Shown: in pieces, positions 59,601 to 64,000 of the stretch
How positions within the stretch are numbered: the stretch's first letter is position 1
How the letters are laid out: every line of letters starts with the position of its first letter
Assembly (NCBI RefSeq): GCF_003952225.1
Contig: NZ_CP034437.1
Coordinates: 2,308,501-2,372,500, forward strand
Length of the DNA: 64,000 bases
Source of the DNA: Paenibacillus albus
Lineage (GTDB): Bacteria > Bacillota > Bacilli > Paenibacillales > Paenibacillaceae
Direction: 5' to 3'
Notes under the pieces: model-generated
Database searches by the model: none
Told to the model about the DNA's origin: nothing
The model's input: only the letters and a program-made list of their open reading frames with translations
Translations under genes and position numbers: made by a program

Positions 59601-61718
59601 GTGGAGTTCTATGTGTCGGTCGTGAGTGGGGATGACAATGGCGGCGGTGCTTCCGAAGGCGAAGCGGTGCGTACGATTGGGCGGGCTCAAGAGCTGGTGC
59701 GTACGGAGCTGGCTGCTCGGTATGAGAAGGACATCACCGTGTGGGTTGGCGGCGGTGTTTATGAGCTTGCTGTGCCGTTAAGGTTCGATTCGCGCGATGG
59801 AGGAGCTTCCGGTATTTCGGTGACGTATCGCAGCATGCCGGGAGAAGAGGTGTGCATCGCTGGCGGCAAGGTGCAAGGCGGTGCTTGTTGGGAGCTCTAT
59901 CGCGATGGGATTTATCGTACTCGGTTGGAGCAGCCCGCAGCGGATGGAGGCTCGTCGTCGTCGACAAGGGCGATTCATACGCTCTATGAGAACGGTGAGC
60001 GAGCGGTGAAGGCGTGCTGGCCGAAGGCGGGCTATAACGCGGCAGCTGGGAAAGCGGAGCGAGATGACAGGCGCGGCTTCCGGTTCGCGGACGGCGACTT
60101 GCCGGACTTTGTGCCGGAATCAGGGATGCAGGTGCATATCTGGCCGGGAGAGGGCGAATGGAACTGGTTCACGGAGACGAAGACGATTGAGAAGATCGAT
60201 TGGAACACGAAGGAGATCTCGTTCGCGGAGCCTGCTCCATGGGGAATCGACCGTGGTTCCCGTTACAGGGTTCAAGGGGCGCTGCAGCTGCTCACTGAGC
60301 CCGGCGAGTTCTACTGCGATGAAGCGGAGGGCATGCTCTATTACTATCCAAGGCAGCTGCCAATTGCAGAGCAGATGATCGTTGTGCCGACGGTTCGGAG
60401 GGTGATTGAGCTGTGCGGGGAATCTGCGGATAATCCGGTCACGGACATCTGCTTCGAAGGACTGACGATTGCCTACTCGGACAGTGCGCAGCAGTATCGC
60501 ATGCCTAACTCCAATTGTGAGCATGAGGAGGGCCGGGATGGGCTGATTTATTTGGAGAATGCAGCGGGGATTTCGGTGCGCGGCTGCCGGCTGCTGCAAA
60601 GCGGCTTCAGCGGCGTCGTGATGAACGGGTATTGCCAGCGGATTACGGTCGCGGATAATCTCATTGAACATCTGGGCTATAACGGCGTCCATGTGATGGG
60701 CTTCGCTCCCGGAGAAGGAGATTTTGCAACTGCAGCAGAGGCGGATGTGAGCAAGTGCAATGTGATCACGAACAATTTGATCCGCTATGGCGGCGAGTTA
60801 ATCGGTCACGGAAGCGGTATCCAGCTCTATCAGAGCGGATCAAACGAAGTGTCGCATAATGAAATTCACGGGATGCCACGCTATGGCATTTCCCTCAAAG
60901 GGCTGCGCTACGGCACGATGGAAGAGTCCTATTACGGAACGAAGGTAACCTCAGAGAATCATTATGATTTCGCCCATACGAGGGATAACGTCATTACGTG
61001 CAATAATGTATGGGATGTCATGAAGGATAGTCAAGACGGGGGCATGATTGAATCGTGGGGAGCGGGCATCGGCAACCGGATAACCTATAACCGGTTCCAC
61101 CACAGCGGGATATATTTCTCCTACGGCTTCTGTATTTATCTGGACGATGCTTCGGATCATTATCTTGTCTCGCATAACGTTGTTCACGACCTGTTTAGCA
61201 GCGGGAGCGGGACGCTCTGGTTCGTGATCTTCGCCAAAGGGATCGGCAATCGGGTCGAGAACAATCTTCTCGTTCGCAACGGCGCGCGTGCAGCGTTCGG
61301 CACGCAGGAGATGGCAGGAGAGGAGAATCGGGAGATTTCGTTCGTTCGCAATATCGCGTATGAGTCCGGCGAGCAGCTGTACCACTTCGTTAACTTTGAT
61401 AGCAGCAGGCTGCGGGAAGCGGATTACAATTTGTACTTCAATGGCGAGAGCTTGCCGACAGTGACGGGTATTTATGGTGATGATAAAAGAGGGCATCGGC
61501 CGATAGCGTGGGAGGAGTGGCGGAAGCAAGTGGATGGCCGCTATGATGCGCATACGCTGCATGCGGATCCGGGGATTGTGTTTAGTGGAGAGCGCGACGG
61601 GGAGCTTCGGATTGAGCTGCGGCCGGAGTCGCCGGCTTTCGGTCTTGGCTGGGAGTCGATCGATATGAGCCGGATGGGGCTGACAAAGGATTTTCCATTT
61701 CCTCGGCAGTGGGATTAA
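59601..61718 (+). CDS. Right-handed beta-helix protein, probable cytoplasmic glycosidase
   Basis: This 705-residue protein begins EFYVSVVSGDDNGGGASEGEAVRTIGRAQELVR, the start seen in GH141-type and other parallel beta-helix carbohydrate enzymes. A long right-handed helix follows (SVRGCRLLQSGFSGVVMNG, NLIEHLGYNGVHVMG, NLIRYGGELIGHGSGIQLY, RFHHSGIYFSYGFCIYLDD). No signal peptide is present with the GTG start at 59601, set by GGAGGAG 5 bases upstream. It lies 93 bases after the binding-protein gene and is last in the operon. A cytoplasmic fucosidase- or xylanase-like role on imported oligosaccharide fits, but activity is inferred. Confidence 0.75.
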   Translation: MEFYVSVVSGDDNGGGASEGEAVRTIGRAQELVRTELAARYEKDITVWVGGGVYELAVPLRFDSRDGGASGISVTYRSMPGEEVCIAGGKVQGGACWELYRDGIYRTRLEQPAADGGSSSSTRAIHTLYENGERAVKACWPKAGYNAAAGKAERDDRRGFRFADGDLPDFVPESGMQVHIWPGEGEWNWFTETKTIEKIDWNTKEISFAEPAPWGIDRGSRYRVQGALQLLTEPGEFYCDEAEGMLYYYPRQLPIAEQMIVVPTVRRVIELCGESADNPVTDICFEGLTIAYSDSAQQYRMPNSNCEHEEGRDGLIYLENAAGISVRGCRLLQSGFSGVVMNGYCQRITVADNLIEHLGYNGVHVMGFAPGEGDFATAAEADVSKCNVITNNLIRYGGELIGHGSGIQLYQSGSNEVSHNEIHGMPRYGISLKGLRYGTMEESYYGTKVTSENHYDFAHTRDNVITCNNVWDVMKDSQDGGMIESWGAGIGNRITYNRFHHSGIYFSYGFCIYLDDASDHYLVSHNVVHDLFSSGSGTLWFVIFAKGIGNRVENNLLVRNGARAAFGTQEMAGEENREISFVRNIAYESGEQLYHFVNFDSSRLREADYNLYFNGESLPTVTGIYGDDKRGHRPIAWEEWRKQVDGRYDAHTLHADPGIVFSGERDGELRIELRPESPAFGLGWESIDMSRMGLTKDFPFPRQWD

Positions 61719-61738
61719 ACCGATGTGAATGCAAATAA

Positions 61739-61778
61739 ACAACCCTCGAATCATAGGATTCGAGGGTTTCTTTTTATA
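61739..61778. terminator. Bidirectional terminator
   Basis: AACCCTCGAATC pairs perfectly with GATTCGAGGGTT around ATAG, followed by TCTTTTT. It serves the beta-helix gene and azoR. Confidence 0.85.
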
Positions 61779-61780
61779 AA

Positions 61781-62407
61781 TTAGAAGCCTGCGGCTGCTT
61801 TCTGCGTATGAACAAGACCGGAAGAGATGATATCCGCTGCGCGGTCCGAAAATTCTTGATGTCCTTCAATAACGACTTCTTCGATCGGAATACCAAGAAG
61901 TCCGCCCAATATCGCTTTCACCGGCTTGATGCCCGATTCGATGTACTGTTTGCCTTCGGAAGCGTAATCGCCGCCGCGCGCGCTCAGCAGCATGATTTTC
62001 TTGCCCGACGTTAAACCAATCGGACCCTCTGCTGTATATTTGAACGTTTTGCCTGATTGAGTCAGGTAGGACATATACGTAATGAGCGGTGCCGGCGCAG
62101 TCAGGTTCCACAGTGGGAAGGCAATAACGATTTTGTCGGCAGCGAGGAATTGATCCATATATTTATCAATGACATTTACCATGCGTTCTTCGGCATCGTT
62201 CAGGGGAAGCTGCTGCGAAGCCTTATATAAACCGGTAATGGCATCATTGCCGTAGTAAGGAACGTCTTCTTTAAATAAATCGAGTTCAGTTATGGAATCA
62301 GTCGGATTAGCAGCTTTATAAGCATTCATAAACGATTCATACATTTGAACGCTGATGGATTGTTCATAGGGCCGATCATTTGCTTTAACGAATAGTACGT
62401 TTGACAT
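61781..62407 (-). CDS. azoR: FMN-dependent NADH-azoreductase
   Basis: This 208-residue flavodoxin-fold quinone/azo reductase has the FMN-binding VLFVKANDRPYEQSISVQMYE start and PLWNLTAPAPLITYM block. It also has LLSARGGDYASEG near residues 140-152. AzoR enzymes reduce azo dyes and quinones with NADH, often under control of a TetR- or MarR-type repressor responding to quinones or thiol stress. It is divergent from a TetR gene with a nested dyad between them, the likely operator. Confidence 0.92.
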   Translation of the reverse strand: MSNVLFVKANDRPYEQSISVQMYESFMNAYKAANPTDSITELDLFKEDVPYYGNDAITGLYKASQQLPLNDAEERMVNVIDKYMDQFLAADKIVIAFPLWNLTAPAPLITYMSYLTQSGKTFKYTAEGPIGLTSGKKIMLLSARGGDYASEGKQYIESGIKPVKAILGGLLGIPIEEVVIEGHQEFSDRAADIISSGLVHTQKAAAGF

Positions 62408-62428
62408 TTCTTCATCTCCTATTTATGA

Positions 62429-62464
62429 TCACTTTGATAAAACAACACGTGTTGTAAAGTGATT
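62429..62464. promoter_or_regulatory. Nested dyad, probable TetR operator at azoR
   Basis: A perfect 14-bp palindrome (62443-62456, core ACAACACGTGTTGT) sits between ATCACTTT (62429-62436) and AAAGTGAT (62457-62464). It lies in the 159-base azoR/TetR intergenic space, 22 bases from the azoR start. Confidence 0.7.
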
Positions 62465-62566
62465 ATATGAGAGCTGACGATGCCCTTCAATCAACAGATT
62501 TCGCAATTCATCGGATATACGACATATTATCTAAAATGTCTAAAAACGTTTAAGGAGCACCTCCCT

Positions 62567-63172
62567 ATGACAGATCAAGCAGAAACAAAGACCGATCCTC
62601 GCGTTCTGCGGACGCGCCGATTGATTATGGATGCGTTCAGCAAAATTATCCATCGCAAAGATTTCAAGGACGTTACCGTCAAAGATATTACGACCGAAGC
62701 GACGATTAATCGGGCGACGTTCTACTATCACTTCCTGGATAAGTATGAATTGCTCGAAAAGGTGCTGCAAGAGGATATGATGGGGCACGTAATCGCACGC
62801 ATCAAAGAACCGCTGCAATTAAACGAGGACACGATCAAGACGGTCTTCGTGGCGATTACGTAATTTCAAACCTCCATATCCGAGAACAATCACTGCCAAC
62901 GGAATTTTCAATCCTTTGCCGCCACGTATGAAATTATCTTAAAAAGCGAGCTGGAGCGGACCTTTTTCGAAATGCTTACGAAGGGACATTCAGGCGCAAG
63001 TCAAGAATCCATGCGCGTTGCCTCGGCACTGCTAAGCTGGGGCATATACGGTGCGACGATGGATTGGCAGCAGAACTGCAAGCTGGGGGCGGAAGCGTAT
63101 ATTGAACTGGCTATGCCGTATCTTTCGCGCGGCATAGATTCTCTATATGAAAAAGAAAGCAGCACCGTGTGA
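62567..63172 (+). pseudogene. TetR-family regulator split by an in-frame stop
   Basis: The ATG at 62567 (AAGGAG upstream) opens a TetR protein: LRTRRLIMDAFSKIIHRKDFKDVTVKDITTEATINRATFYYHFLDKYELL is a complete HTH. After ~98 codons a TAA (62861-62863) interrupts it. The same frame then continues without further stops to 63172, reading FQTSISENNHCQRNFQSFAATYEIILKSELERTFFEM and MRVASALLSWGIYGATMDWQQN, typical TetR C-terminal text. The total of ~200 codons is normal family length. One base change explains the break. It was probably the azoR repressor, now likely dead; a sequencing error is the alternative. Confidence 0.8.
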
Positions 63173-63190
63173 TTCGGTGCTGCTTGTTTT
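63157..63190. terminator. Bidirectional terminator overlapping the TetR gene end
   Basis: AAGCAGCACCG (63157-63167) pairs with CGGTGCTGCTT (63175-63185). A/T tracts flank both sides. It also serves the convergent sdaAA gene. Confidence 0.82.
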
Positions 63191-63212
63191 AGCTTCGAGG
63201 AGACTTCGATTT

Positions 63213-64000
63213 CTAATTCTCCCGAAGCTCCTGCATAATTTGGCGGCCTGTCGGCGTTGTCGCAAGGCCGCCGCCTGCCGTCTCGCGGTGGATCTCCGGC
63301 ATTGCTGAGCCGACCTCGAGCATCACTTGAATGACTTCGTCCGAGGGGATGACGCTGCGGACGCCGGCGAGCGCCATGTCCGCGGCGGCAAGCGCGGACA
63401 CGGCGCCGAAGCCGTTGCGCACGATGCAAGGGATCTCGACGAGGCCGCCGACGGGGTCGCAGATGAGGCCAAGCGTGTTCTTGAGCGCGAGTCCGACCGC
63501 GTGAATCGCCTGGGCAGGAGTGCCGCCGCGCAGCTCCACGAGCGCGCCTGCCGCCATGCCGATCGCGGAGCCGACTTCGGCTTGGCAGCCGCCCTCTGCG
63601 CCAGAGACGAACGAATTGTTCGCGATGACGTAGCCGATGGCGCCTGCCGCGAACAAGCCGTGTACGAGATGCTCGTCATCCCAGCCGAAGCGCTCCTGGC
63701 TGCTGACGAACACGCCCGGGATGATGCCGCAGGAGCCTGCGGTCGGCGTCGCAATGATGCGGCCCATCGAGGCGTTGACCTCCGAGACGGCGAGCGCATA
63801 CGCCATCGCATTGCTGGCATGCTCGCCAAGGCACGCCTCCTGCTGCTGACGATGGGCGACGACGCGCTGCGCATCAAGGCCGGTCAGCCCGCTTCGCGAG
63901 GTCGTATTCTCGTGTAAGCCGCGCTGGACCGCTTCTTTCATGACTTCGTAGTAGGCTGCCATTTTGCTGAATTCGTCCTGCTGCGATCTGCCGGACTCGG
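63213..64000 (-). CDS. sdaAA: L-serine dehydratase, iron-sulfur alpha subunit, 5' end outside the window
   Basis: L-serine dehydratase converts serine to pyruvate and ammonia with a 4Fe-4S cluster. The frame is open to the window edge, so the first ~30 residues lie outside. Cluster cysteines are visible in TAGSCGIIPG, EGGCQAEVG and LICDPVGGLVEIPC, along with EVIQVMLEVGSAMPEIHRE. The gene ends with GGLATTPTGRQIMQEL. The beta subunit gene would be expected upstream on this strand, outside the window. The visible part is GC-rich and includes perfect inverted repeats. Confidence 0.92.
   Translation of the reverse strand, partial: ESGRSQQDEFSKMAAYYEVMKEAVQRGLHENTTSRSGLTGLDAQRVVAHRQQQEACLGEHASNAMAYALAVSEVNASMGRIIATPTAGSCGIIPGVFVSSQERFGWDDEHLVHGLFAAGAIGYVIANNSFVSGAEGGCQAEVGSAIGMAAGALVELRGGTPAQAIHAVGLALKNTLGLICDPVGGLVEIPCIVRNGFGAVSALAAADMALAGVRSVIPSDEVIQVMLEVGSAMPEIHRETAGGGLATTPTGRQIMQELREN

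Noticed and set aside
63327-63917. 196-codon plus-strand frame
   Set aside because: Antisense of sdaAA, rich in Asp, Arg and Ala because of GC-rich codons.

Overview
The window looks like a chromosomal segment from a Paenibacillus-type, endospore-forming Bacillota. Sporulation-linked genes are present (kapB, a yyaC-like gene, the short cortex gene cmpA, a bactofilin). Ribosome-binding sites are strong AGGAGG-type, there are many hairpin plus T-tract terminators, tRNA genes are clustered, and the sugar ABC operon has no ATPase of its own. Several small conserved proteins also match what I remember of Paenibacillus genomes. No phage, insertion sequence, CRISPR array or rRNA gene was seen.

Layout. 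1-5.7 kb: the tail of an AviRa-like RNA methyltransferase, a UgtP-like glycosyltransferase, kapB, an orotate-phosphoribosyltransferase-like gene, then a TetR regulator and a YhgE/Pip membrane protein that share a TGACC-N13-GGTCA operator. 5.7-12.2 kb: a secreted SGNH hydrolase and a solitary glutamate synthase large subunit behind a leader terminator. 12.3-16 kb: an Xre repressor facing three direct operator copies, a dehydratase-like enzyme lacking the catalytic Asp-Glu, a truncated LytR-CpsA-Psr gene, an NTF2-like protein, a PilZ protein and a small zinc-ribbon protein. 16-24 kb: an ABC-2 exporter, a bactofilin that appears to start at CTG, cardiolipin synthase, an oxidoreductase, asparaginase and an APH(6)-like kinase. 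24-29 kb: an AraC regulator divergent from galK-galE-galT.

29-33 kb holds small conserved genes, an alpha/beta hydrolase and a methyltransferase. 33.4-37.7 kb is a compact cyclic-di-GMP block: two GGDEF enzymes, an HD-GYP protein whose HD dyad reads FD, and a PilZ effector. It ends at a terminator before a large polysaccharide polymerase/ligase-type gene. 40-47.4 kb has a small Paenibacillus-type protein, a 51-bp tandem repeat, a cupredoxin, DedA, thioredoxin-like and metallo-beta-lactamase proteins, tex, cmpA and SprT. 47.4-48.8 kb has eight tRNA genes in a partly duplicated cluster. 48.8-53.3 kb has a LysE exporter, a KtrB/TrkH potassium transporter, an Escherichia-type pyrB and a methionine aminopeptidase. 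53.4-61.7 kb is a carbohydrate module: sensor-AraC regulator, two permeases, a binding lipoprotein and a cytoplasmic beta-helix enzyme. The window ends with azoR, its TetR regulator split by an in-frame stop, and sdaAA running off the edge.

The most unusual signals are dense arrays of short perfect inverted repeats inside GC-rich coding patches (best in the polymerase gene at 39.39-39.92 kb), the CTG-initiated bactofilin, the degenerate HD-GYP protein in the c-di-GMP block, the Xre operator array, and the gltB leader terminator. All assignments come from reading motifs in the translated sequence; no database search was run.
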